Source: Cristatella mucedo (Eukaryota > Bryozoa > Phylactolaemata > Cristatellidae). From it: a DNA stretch of 64,000 bases. Positions 39,266 to 50,500 of this stretch are shown piece after piece (the stretch's first letter is position 1; every line of letters begins with the position of its first letter). Position numbers and translations under genes: made by a program. Location of the stretch: positions 1 through 64,000 of the forward strand of contig WPIO01000296.1 of the NCBI GenBank assembly GCA_009760855.2, in the 5' to 3' direction. The notes under the pieces are model-generated. The model was not told the DNA's origin, searched no databases, and saw only the letters and a list, made by a program, of their open reading frames with translations.

Positions 39266-40189
39266 TTTAAAAAATCCCTACCTTAAACGATGCAAAACTT
39301 GTTATCGTTGCTAAGGTTAACGGCAGACGGCGGGTGGATCACAATGATTTGTAAATCGAATCGGACATTAGGTGAAGTTTGAAGAATTTTGAATAAAAAA
39401 TTTGGAGTTTTGTATTCGAGAAGATACTGCACCTCGATCTTTTTTGCTTTCAATGCAGACTAAACTGAATACTTTTAGTTCGGCAAAAGAATGAGTGGAA
39501 GGGCTGAGTCCAATTGTGCCACAAAGGCATATGCAATAAAATCACAACACAAAAATGCATGCATGAGACAATTTCAATCAAGGACTAATTGCTCCTCTAA
39601 GCTGCGTTAAAAACGTCAGACATCCGCTATACCCTATGAAGCCTCAGGATTTCGTTGCACAAACTTCACAAGCCACGTGAGGATTTAAGAACTTCCTCTC
39701 TTGTGGAGGTGCCAATCTGGTGTAAGACATGGCATCCCATAACATCCTTTAAAGACTATTAGGCTCGCGAATGATAATTAAAGGGAACAACACTTAGCCA
39801 AATCAATAGTGCACATTCGCAACCGATTGAAATCGTAAACTAGTTAGTAGATGTACTAATCTTATGTTTTACAACTACCCCCTGTCAAAATCTCATTACA
39901 GGTACTTTAAAACTCACTGCAGACACAAATTTAACAAGGGTTGTAAAATCCAAAGTGTTATTAGCAGACGTATCATGCAATGTACAAAGTAACATGCTTA
40001 GGCCCGCATATGAAGGCACACAAAAAACGTTTAAGACCACTGATTAGTAGAAACCCTAGTAATTAGTAGGGCACAGATATGCAGACAAAGCACATATGAG
40101 CACAATCGTTTGACTGGGGTACAGATAATGTTGAGGAGAACTGAAGGCATGGTCACTAAAGTATTTCATTTAAGAGCGATGAGTTAAAA

Positions 40190-40480
40190 GCCGACCGAAA
40201 GGCAAGGGTGCTGAAATAGTAAACTGCTGCAACCAACGAGGTCGGATAGGAAGGCTGGTGCCAGTGAGTGGAGCAACCTGTAAGATCGAGAGAAGATCTT
40301 GAAGTCAATTCAACCCTTGATAAGGAGCCATTAAAGCTAAGATACCATTGGTGTAACTCAGCACCTATGGTACAATGTGCAGTTGACAACAGACCACCAG
40401 AGCTGCTGAGTTTCAAAGCCAGAAGATTAGCGAGGGTGGGGCAGAGGAGTCCAAAATAAAGGGGTTGCTCTCATGCAGAG
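40190..40480 (-). mobile_element. LINE reverse-transcriptase relic
   Basis: One minus frame reads IDFKIFSRSYRLLHSLAPAF then LSDLVG (about 40235-40315), the conserved RT end of CR1/L2 LINEs. Both sides are broken by stops. It differs enough from family A to be another family or a very old copy. Confidence 0.45.
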
Positions 40481-41199
40481 ACAGGATTGTCTCAAAATTG
40501 TTAACTTGTGTGACTGACGAACTCTTGTCTATGTGGGCTTAAGACTTTGGCAATGTGCCTCAGCTGAAAGTAGGCTGGTGCAACGACTGTGGGAGGAGCA
40601 ACGTGCTCATCTACTGAGAAATCGTTGTGAAGCAGCATCTGCAGATTTATGGGTAGCTGTCATTCGAGTCAGCGACCAATCTTAAGGGTCTTTCGACTCA
40701 AGAACCAACTGAGGAGCAAAAAATCGACCGCTCCGCCTCCTCAACGCTCAAACTGCCATCACCCTTCAGCTCGTCAGCACGTGACTTGCGCCAAGATTGA
40801 GAGTGCTCAGGCAAGGAATACAGTGTATGCCACGGACGGTAATATGGTGGCATCAGAGTACTACTGAAAATATGAGACAGCAATAATTAATGCAATTGCC
40901 GGTCTCTCCCCTAATTTCATGGGATGATCAAACCGAACTTATCTAATGTCACTTGAAATCACATATTAAGCTGTTTTAAGTAATACATGCTAGCAGGCAG
41001 ATAAATGTCTATTGCAATCATCTGCATACCAAAATCAGATTACATAATAAACAAAATCTCTTACAGAGAATCGTTGGCAATCACGGTTTCCGCTTTCACG
41101 TAGAGATCAAACTTGTTGAAGATTCATGCCAAATGTGTTTCCATACATCGGCTCATTTGCAGTTCATTGTGATTTCTTCAGTTGATACAAGCTATCAAG

Positions 41200-41430
41200 C
41201 AAAGCAAATCTGACAACTCAAACATTTTGTTTTTGCAGTGACCAGGGCTGTAAATATATTATCACGAACTTGTTCAGTGAGGCAGCCACCAGCATGACAT
41301 TCATTCAAGGAAAAATTTGCAGCAAGGTAACTCAATATAAGAAACCGGTACTGTATAGCTTCAAGTGCAGCATAATCACAGCCAATGCACTCTGACTGCC
41401 TAGCGTCAACAGAGCAATACAGGATTCGAG
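41200..41430 (-). CDS. Possible exon or ORF of unknown function
   Basis: After a possible acceptor (GACGCTAGGCAG) the minus strand is open for about 75 codons and starts SECIGCDYAALEAIQYRF. It later has NECHAGGCLTEQ and KCLSCQICFA before the stop. The paired cysteines and even composition look more protein-like than most ORFs here. No convincing donor is present (GAACAA|GTTCGTG is poor) and no known domain is recognised. It lies just downstream (minus sense) of a LINE relic at 41.6-41.9 kb, so it may be retrotransposon-derived. It could also be part of the missing cytoplasmic region of the gene above. Confidence 0.22.
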
Positions 41431-41574
41431 GCGTGTGAGGTAAAAGCTCAGTGAGCAAAATAACCCATATCGCTGAGCAATCACCTATGCAGCCTGGGAG
41501 AGGTTCGACTGACTAAGGCGCCCTGGTGAATGTTAGTAGGATCTTCCAATTGTTAGCTAGGATCTTCCAATACA

Positions 41575-41830
41575 TCAAGGCTTTTTAAAAACATGCCCTC
41601 TAAGAAATAGGCAGATTTGAAAGACTTCGGAGTCACCCCATAATCCCGAAGCACTACAAACGGAATTATTGGTGAACGATTGTTTATGAGACTGAAGACC
41701 GCAGAACCTTTGACACGAAATGCGCTTGATGGGGACCAAGTGCAGGTCATTGGTAAGTGGTGCAACGTGTTGATCAGAACGATCGAGACAGATCTGCCTA
41801 GCTGCTGAGCATTGCACAAAACTGTTAGTT
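41575..41830 (-). mobile_element. LINE reverse-transcriptase relic
   Basis: The minus strand reads FVQCSAARQICLDRSDQH and then PLTNDLHLVPIKRIS, matching LVQNSAARL...TPLLADLHWLPVKQRID of family A at low identity. Confidence 0.5.
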
Positions 41831-41884
41831 GCCCTACGACACTGGACGAAAAGAAGGTGACTAGTGATTACAAAAGTCACGAAA

Positions 41885-44795
41885 GGATGTCAAAACTACA
41901 TGGCAAAACCTCGTATCCCTATCTAAGCATTGCTCGGCTTTTTTACAATGTTACAGACTCAATTAAGAAAGCTGATCGGCTCAGGACATCTCGTAAAAGG
42001 TAACTCGCCAACAGGGCACCAGAGTTGACTGAGTTATGGTAGGTATGTTGTTATGGCACCATTTGAGGTCGTGTATTCTCAGTTTGAGTACACTAGGCTT
42101 TACCCAAAACTTAAGTAGGCTGGGTGTTATATCGTCATTCAGCAGCAAACCATATTAGATGCAATGGGTGATATTCGCTCCAGCTGTTTGCCATACTAGT
42201 TCAGCAATCTTTTACAATGTTCAAAAACAAAGACTGCGGGGATCCTGGCTGTTAGATAGAAACATGACCGCATGGCACCGGACGCATTTTGATATGATTT
42301 TCTCCTAAACAGACTATGTCTTTTCAATTTATTGGGATACACAAACGACTATTGAAAACATATCAGACATGATTGGCAATTTCATAACAGCGGCTTTCTC
42401 TAGTCACCATAGATAGCTGTACATTAAATCTGGCTGGCTACCTCAATATCAATTAATCAAGCTCAAGTACAGGAATTCAATTTTAGTGTTTACAGACAGT
42501 GTGGTGTTTTGCAGACATTCAGATTAGCTCTGGAACTTATTGGAAAGGCAGTCCCAGTCTGCAAGCTAAAATTAATCATGTACCCCCCCATACAAAATGC
42601 ATCTCGAATGGTTTGGTAGCAGAAAGAATCTCAGCAGCTGCCAGTGACCGTTAACAGACTCGAGCTTTGGTGGTAAACTCAGATGAATAATGTCGCTACT
42701 GGATCTGCTGCGACGTTTAGTTTCCTTTCAAAAAAGTTACTTAGTTGCACCCACAACAAAATTGCCATGGTAAAGTAGCCAACTCATGCTAAATATGGGG
42801 CAAGCGTTCTCACGAACAGAATGATAGCAAGTGTTTTAGTGTATTTGGGCAGGCACGTATTGTGTCAAGTGCGAATCCCTGAGCATACCTACTGGTCACT
42901 GCACAACGTAGGGAGGACAACATACTGCAAAGGTTCAGCGAGCAAATGGCAAACCTATTATTAAAAACACTTTTCAACCAATTACGATTATAATTAATAT
43001 AACGTCAGGCTAATTGTGTTGAGTGGTTAAAAAAGCAGCTACCCAAAAGTAGCCTGCCGTGCATTTCAGAGGAACCTCGGTCACTAGCTAAGAAGCAGCC
43101 AGCTGTGTCGCTAGCTCTTACGGAAATGTCTGGCCTGATCTGACTAGTCAGCCAGGCTGTTCCCTCGCGGCACCATAGTGACTCACGTCCATAAGGTGAT
43201 TAAAGGCAGTAAGCAAAAGATATAACTGCAGTTAACGTTTCTCGATGGCAAAGACGGGTGGCATAAAGTTTTGTACAACTCTGGTACCCAAAACTGTCGG
43301 TGTACTTGTTTACGAATTTATCAAATAAAATTAGCGTTTGATAAGATTTATTTTGCCACTCAGTCTTAGTAATCTTTGTATCATACCGATTTACTCCAGT
43401 GTTTCTATTTTCAATCATTTGCAGTGAGATTACCAATAATAATAACATATTCATATCTATATCGCCCCAAGAGAAACTAATCTCTATTCAGGCGCTTCAC
43501 ATATGCCTCGGGGCTCGAGCTCACGAGCTCAGTCAGAGACTTGGTCTGGGCGTCGCACATTAACCACTAGACCAAACCATCTCGGCAGAGGTTGCTCAGT
43601 GACAGCTGCTGCAGCAGCTATAGTACTGTGCAATATACTTTTATGATTCAGCAAGCATACATCATACGAGTCTATGGAGGAGACATGCATTAGAGATGTG
43701 GTCATGGTACGACCACTAAACATTCAGCCCTCTAAAGTCGTACAATGTATGTAGACACGCAACTTCTGTGATCATGCTTGTTATCCCAAATCAACTTTGC
43801 GGGCCTCTCTGAATTACTGACTTACGAAATATTGCAAAGTACGACTATTAAAGCAAGAAGAGACTGCTACGGATAGGCACTGCATCGTGTAAAACATATT
43901 TAAAAGGGATATGATCACAACGAATCGAGAGTGGCTTAGAGGGGTAGCCAAACCAAGTTAATACATGTATCCCTGATATCCTAGTGGGCTAATACATTAT
44001 CTTACGTCACTACCTTATGAGGGAGGAGCCAGGTATGCAGACTCAACAGAAGGAGAATCGGTCTTAAGTTTTTATTTCCTTGTTGGTCCAGCAGACCAAT
44101 CAAAGCTGGGGGAGGGGGTCGGGCACATACACCCAACTTGCCAAAATTACAACGGCTAAAGTTCGTGGGCTCGAGTATTATTGAGGCGTTCACAGCAAGT
44201 CCTTGAATATGGACCGCTTTTATAGGTGTGGTGATCAATTTTTCAGCCTCAATCTCCCAACAAACCCGTCACGGCTTGAGTTACTTAGAACTATACACCT
44301 CACCACCTTAACGGCACACTTAACTTGGTACTGCTCCCTTTCACATAAAAAATCTTGTTTCTAAATGCTTATCTCCTTTTTATTTATTCTTCTAATAGTA
44401 CTCTACAATAATGTCTGCAGCAGCGAACTCATAATCTCTGCCGGTGTTGGCTCAGCTTCTTTCCATGGAAACCCTCTTTCATACTAGCCTCCGGGATTAG
44501 AGCATGAGCTGTGGACCAGAAAAAAGTCGCCAGACAAATCTGTCGCGTGGGCTGGTCTAAATCCATCGAGTAGACATTCAGACTACAAGAATAAGTCGGC
44601 GGCTGTCAAGAGGAAGGTCTGCCGTGTAAACTCAGCTTTAACGACATAAGTGGCCGAAAGTCCGAAACTTGCTTGGGCTATGGTTTTATCTTTTAAGCCT
44701 CAGCTAAACAAATAGTCATCTGTTGCTATCTGCTTTTCCTTTGGCACAGTAAAACTAGCCATTTGTTGTTGTACCAGTGAGCTTTTGCATGACTA
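41885..44795. other. No gene seen apart from the SINE at 43.4 kb
   Basis: I looked on the minus strand for a kinase, phosphatase or death-domain exon to follow exon F and found none. A GT-like site near 44320 after CTTTTATGTGAAAG-type sequence is too weak to use. Confidence 0.45.
43445..43592 (-). mobile_element. tRNA-derived SINE
   Basis: 'cgccccaagagaaactaatc', 'gcctcggggctcgagctcac' and 'taaccactagaccaaacca' give tail, B box and A box in order, reverse orientation. Confidence 0.75.
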
Positions 44796-44799
44796 CAAG

Positions 44800-45410
44800 T
44801 GCCTCGCAGTTGCTACATCACACCACTTCTCGCCGACCTGCACTGACTACCATTCAAGCAAAAGGATTGACTTCGAGGTTTTGTCGCTCACTTTTTAGGT
44901 CACTTCATTCTTTCTTTGGCTCCAGCCTATCTCTTAGATATACTCCCCCCCATCAGGCCAACCATCGTACAACCTGCTTTTCGGAATCCAACAGTCTACT
45001 AATACCTCGTACAAACCTCAAATCCTTTGGAGACCTAGCATTAGTTCGTATGCTCCCAAAGCCTGAAACTCCCTCTCGACCTGCATCAGAATGTCCCCTG
45101 ACCTTACCACATCTAAAAAGAATTAAAAAAAAACCAACTATTTAGGACAGCATTTAGTAGGTCCCTCTGATTTGTCCTTGATGTGCTTATGCATGCTGAC
45201 ACTGTGCATGCTGCCACTAACCACACTTGCATGCAGACTCTGTGCATGTTACCCCTAACTATTTTATTCAAGTTGTTTATCAAGCATGATACTACTCACC
45301 ATTCAAGCGTGTTTCCATTTGCAGCAAATGTAAAACGCTTGGAAAGAGATTTGAGTTATCTGAGGGTGCTTTATAAAGTGTATCAGTATTACTATTATTC
45401 ACTACAAATG
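44800..45410 (+). mobile_element. LINE family A 3' part
   Basis: From the RT C-terminus ('cttctcgccgacctgcactg') through the duplicated 3' UTR block ('gcatgctgacactgtgcatg') to the tail ('agcaaatgtaaaacgcttgg') and ATTACTATTATTC. Frameshifted throughout. Confidence 0.75.
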
Positions 45411-45414
45411 ACTA

Positions 45415-46150
45415 GCTAGAAAACTAACTAACCAAGTGGCCATGCGTGTCTTTAGGTTCGCTTCAGAATGCTGGCCTAATAATGACACTTGTTTGCTTTC
45501 GCAAGGTAGATAGAGTGGGGATCCCTAGTCTTTGATTAATGAGTCTTTAGCAGTTAGTTATTAAGCACCTGGATCAAGTTATAAATCAAGTTTTCTTAGA
45601 TGCATGTTAGATGTTATAAATCAAGTTTTGCCTTAGCAGCTATACAGAAGAACTATCATAAATCTAATTTATTATTTCTTGCTATAATTATTAAGAGAAG
45701 GGCTTGCTCGAGCCTAAATAAGCCACACGGGTGGAGACTAGGTCATGTTGGAATAAAGAGATACCTCAGCTCTAATGCATCAACAGAGAGTCTCATAGTT
45801 TTAACTTAAAAAGCTATTTTCCAGTGAAAAACGAAAGCACCTCAATTTTCAAAAATATACCTTTAAATGGAAAAATGCTTTATTGTTTGCATGCCGTAAG
45901 CTTGTTCCTTGGGTAGTGCACCACCTAAAATTCTGCAACTGTAAATAAAAAACGTTGTTCCCCGTCCAGATGAGTGGAATTGACTAAGCCTCGTGGTAAT
46001 CAGACTACAGCAAACAGAATTTTTATAATTGCTCACGAGTTTAAAATTGCCCAGGAAAATACTGGAACACCTAGAACACCGATCTAAACAAACCCGTGAG
46101 TCCTAAACATGCATAAAGTAGTCACCACATGAGTCACGCTAAAATATAAA
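45415..46150. other. No gene seen
   Basis: Intronic or flanking sequence below exon F. An acceptor-like TTTATATTTTAG (minus, near 46140) is followed by a stop in the required frame. Confidence 0.45.
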
Positions 46151-46154
46151 ATAA

Positions 46155-46295
46155 GTTAAATGTAATTAATTGCATAGCGCAGTAAGAGAACTTGATCTCT
46201 ATTCGGCTGCTTCACATATGCCTCGGGACTCGAGTTCACGACCTCGACCAGATCCTTGTCGGGGCATGCACAAAACCACTGGGCCAAGGATATTG
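46155..46295 (-). mobile_element. tRNA-derived SINE next to exon F
   Basis: The tail ('gcagtaagagaacttgatct'), B-box region ('cctcgggactcgagttcac') and A-box region ('aaaaccactgggccaagga') are all present. It begins only about 137 bases into the intron after the transmembrane exon. Confidence 0.7.
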
Positions 46296-46431
46296 ATCTT
46301 TAGAATGAGACTAACTGCGAAATCAGTGAGCACACAAACGCACTGACTGCTGAGGTCTTGATCGGTGCTTGATTGCACGAACATAGTACAGTGAAAAAAA
46401 CTTTTAGGTGTTGCGCCTAAAGAAATCTCAC

Positions 46432-46536
46432 CTTCTATAGAAACCACGACAGCAACCACAATGGCAATCACCACTATGATGCCACCGACTGTTCCTCCAA
46501 TGATAGCTGCGTTTGAGCCAGGGCTTGGAGATACTT
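46432..46536 (-). CDS. Exon F: transmembrane helix of the receptor-like gene
   Basis: The frame reads VSPSPGSNAA and then about 22 hydrophobic residues (IIGGTVGGIIVVIAIVVAVV...), ending SIE(G) at the donor GAAG|GTGAGATT. The Ser/Pro stalk, the helix with paired glycines (GGxxxGG, a helix-packing pattern) and then an exon end describe a single-pass type I membrane segment. Two acceptors are possible, CGGAAG|AA or GAAGAAG|TA, the second starting at 46533; both keep frame with exon E. The intron before it is about 7.4 kb and full of LINE and SINE copies. The partner exons for the cytoplasmic tail were not found. Confidence 0.58.
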
Positions 46537-47500
46537 CTTCCGTTGAAAAACGAATGAAGCAAAGAAAAAGATTTTAATAAGAAGACACAACTCGATGCTC
46601 GTACATGCTGCTATGTATGGCATCGAAATCATAGACAAAACCATGTGATACAGGCATTAATAGGTTCAAAGCATTGAGCATTACTCAGACATTGCGTGGT
46701 TAAGCAACGGCCCAAGTATAGAGGAAAAAAGTACACGACTTACACAAAAAATCAACTAGATAAAAATTAGCTAGACTAGGTCACAGTCGAAGAGAAGATT
46801 TTCGAGTGATTCTGTAGGAAAAATGCAACATTTCAGCTGCTATCATCATTGCTACTTAACTTTAACGGCTGCAAACAAGGGTTACACACAGTCGGTCTAC
46901 TACGAAAGCAAGAGCCAACCAAGTGTATTAGCTTTGATCTCATTTTCAAAACTCTAGCATTCAAAGGTTGTATTTGATATCATTCATGAAATAAAATCTC
47001 CCAAGAGGATTCCCAAGAAAATGAGTCTTGCTACTAGTTCAAGCCTACCCCTACCTTACGAAGTCGGGAATAATATCGCTAACTTGTCCAGCCATTTCTA
47101 GTTACAAGCAATCAAAGTCCAACCACAGCTAGCTGTTAGTCTTCTACAAATATTATCACATGTGTTTTTATCGTATACCTTCACGGAAGTAAACTAGTTG
47201 GGGCTCTCCTGCTTGGTGCTTCAACTTTGGTTACTATCGACTGGTTCAGGCACATAAGCATATGTATTGGAAGCTTACAGAAGATCAGCACGTATGTAAT
47301 TATGCAATCTAAGCACTGGCATATAGAAGATCTGCACATCTGTAATTAGACAAGCTAAATGCCGTTACGTGATTGCTTTCCATCAGCATTGGCTGTGCTG
47401 CCTATTAGTCGACTTGCATGGTCGGTTGCATGATAACTTATAAAATCGCTTGAAACATAGATAATATAGAGAATATATATATATATATAGACAGTCTATC

Positions 47501-47578
<78 letters not shown>

Positions 47579-50500
47579 AGATATATATATATATATATAT
47601 ATAGCACCCTCAGAAAACTCTCTCTCATTCTAGGCACTTTACACTTGCTGCAAAGGAAGCAGATAGCACAAGATAAAAAACACGCAGACATTACATTTCT
47701 CATCCGAACACCCTCACATAACATAGGCACAACCGTGCCAATTAAAACTTACCTAACCCGGAATTTCATTAAAGCTTGTGTGGAAGCACCCCAGTGTGAA
47801 TCATGAAAGCCCACTCTCAAAGCTGAGGTTTAGCACAATCATTCCTCACTTGTTGCTAATTGCAAAACAGTGCTACGAGTAGACAGCATTCGTGACCACA
47901 CAAGCTCGAAGCCGGTGGGATTGACCAGGCACTTCATACATGCCAGCCACAAGTGGTAACAAAACGCTTATAACACATGGTAGTTGGTCACTTCATTCTA
48001 TGGCTCCAGCTATCTGTCAGATATACTACCCCATCAGGCTAAGCATCGTACCACCCGCTTTTCGGAATCCAACAGTCTAGAAATACCTCCCAAAGCCTGG
48101 AACTCTCTCCCGACCTGCGTCAGAACATCCCCTGACCTGACCACATTTAAAAGGAACCTAAAAACACACCTATTTAGGACAGCATTCAGTGGGTCCCTGT
48201 GATTCGTCCTTGATGTGCTTATGCGTGCTCACACTGTGCATGCTGCCACTAACCACATTTGCATGCTGACCCTGTGCATGTCACCCCTAACCATATTATT
48301 CATTTCGTTTGTTTTTTTTTTTTTTTTTTTACTTACCTTTCAATTGCATTTCACTTTACAGCAAATGTAAAGCGCCTAGAGAGAGATTAAGTTCTCTGAG
48401 GGCGCTTTATCAAGTGAATTATTATTATTATTATTATTATTAGTTGGCGTCACCTAAGCCTGCCAGTCTGGCATTTTTCAAGCTCGGTACTTCACACAAG
48501 TGAAACGATGGCTAACTAAAGTCCCAGAAAAGGCTGCCAGTAGACTATCAGGGCAGGCAAGCCTGGAGGTTGCGAAAAAATGCCCTCGATTAAGAAAACT
48601 AGAGGCCGCCGAAGGGCATCAGAAAGACGTCGAAGCGGCTGCAGAGAAGCTGCCACAGCATCTGGGAAATGCGTGCTCAGCCGAAGGCCTACTGCAAGAG
48701 CTGGTCTGTGGAATGACAGGGCGAACACGCCCCTCTTTCTGGCTGATGGGGCTGGCTTCTGTGCTCAGCCCACTGCTACGCCTCTCGAACATCCCAGCTC
48801 AGCTCGCGGCATGCTTGGTACGAGCCGGTCCAGCCAGACGGTACCAGGATTTATTAATGCTGGTGGATGAAGTAAGACATTTAAGGAGGAGGTGGTTGAG
48901 GCATGGCAGCAGTGTCACTACAAACGGCTGGAGTGAGGGATTTGCTGCAAGTATTCGGTGCTGCTGCTGGGCTCTCTTCACCTGTCACCCATCAGCACTT
49001 GTCGAACGCTTAGAATTGATAAATAAAAAAGTTGAAATGTATTTCATGGAGTCAGATGGACAGAAATAAAATTAATTTGCAAAGCGACCTAAGAGAACCT
49101 AATCTATATTCAGCTGCTTCACGTATGCCAGGGGGCTCGAGCCAACGACCTCGGCCAAGATCTTGGTCGGGCGAGCACCTTAACCACTGAGCCAAGCCAG
49201 CACGGCACTTATCTTTCTAAAACACTGTACATTTGCTGCAAAGAAAGCGTGAACGAATGGCTAGTGGGAGCATGCTAAATGAAAACTAGCGTAACATGGT
49301 TAAAGGTAACATGTCCAGGATCAGAATGCAAATATGGTTATCGGCAACATGCCCAGTGTCGGCACGTATAAGCACACACACGACGAATAACCTAGTACCA
49401 CTAAATAAAAAGACATTTAACTCTACTAGCTAATTTAATAACCCCTTTTTGAGCATTAGAGCCTTAAAGGGTATCACAGCTACTTGCAATTTAATTCAAT
49501 GCAAGACAATGCAATGCAAACACAGTATCGCCCATTGCAGGATTAGAACCAACGATCTTGCAACCGAGGTCGTGAATTATGGGGCATCCACACTACAGGA
49601 TTCCACAAACGTCTCGAGAAAACATACAATTCACACACGGAAGACCCACTAATCTGCCAGTTTTTGAAGCCGTTGCACAAAGTGTTCATTAATCCACGAT
49701 CTATTTAGAAAGCTAATCAAGAGATGCTCTAATTCGAGTAGGCAGCAATTTTGTGAAGGGTTTAACATGGACCGATACATTATTAACAGATATGCTAAAT
49801 GTAATTCCTTTCAGTGCAGCACGGTGGAATCTCTTGCTTCGCAGCTTCGTTACCATAGCATTTTGTGGTTTGCTCACAATGGAAGCACGACTCGAATAAA
49901 TAATGGCGCTCCATTGGCACGAGGCAACTTAGTCACGATTTATGATTAGCATGCCAAGATTAAGAGCAGAGGGATCTGAAGAGACCCTAGAGATAGGCCA
50001 CTCAGTAGTCGGTCTTTCAACTTTAGACTGACTGCCAACTGCTGCATGTGCGATAACTTATAACCCCAGCCTAAAAAGCTATGGACAAGCCGAGTGTTAT
50101 CCTTATGTTGTTATAGCCTCAGAATTCCAGATTGTTCATCTAGCATCACTGTAATACGATATACCCATGAATCTAGGCATGCTGCTCAAAAAATGACCTG
50201 ATTATAAAGATAAGCACATTGAACATCAGGTGTCTAATCGGCTTGCCTTTAGCTGAAGCAGCCCATTGCCAACTAAGGAACCTGACTATACAAGAGAAAC
50301 GAAGGGCTCAACACTTTCTCGAATGTGTGGACATCGGCCTTCTTGAATACTGCTAGGCACTATAACTCAAGACTGCCATCACTTTATGTTGCCCACTATC
50401 GTCTGACGACAGTGCGCACAACGCAGCACAGCTCCTCTGGTCACTCGTCAAACCCCATAGCTGCCGAAGACTTCCAATTCTTCCGATGCCTAACTGTCGT

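Noticed and set aside
43200-44240. Cytoplasmic exons of the receptor-like gene
   Set aside because: Minus-strand frames here show no kinase, phosphatase or ITAM-like motif and no suitable splice sites; part is a SINE.
47500-47806. ORFs of Tyr-Ile repeats on both strands
   Set aside because: They come from the (TA)n tract and the LINE tail beside it.
49490-49625. Functional tRNA gene
   Set aside because: Only A/B-box-like words are present; no acceptor stem or anticodon arm can be drawn. A SINE head is the better reading, as for 39.2 and 25.6 kb.
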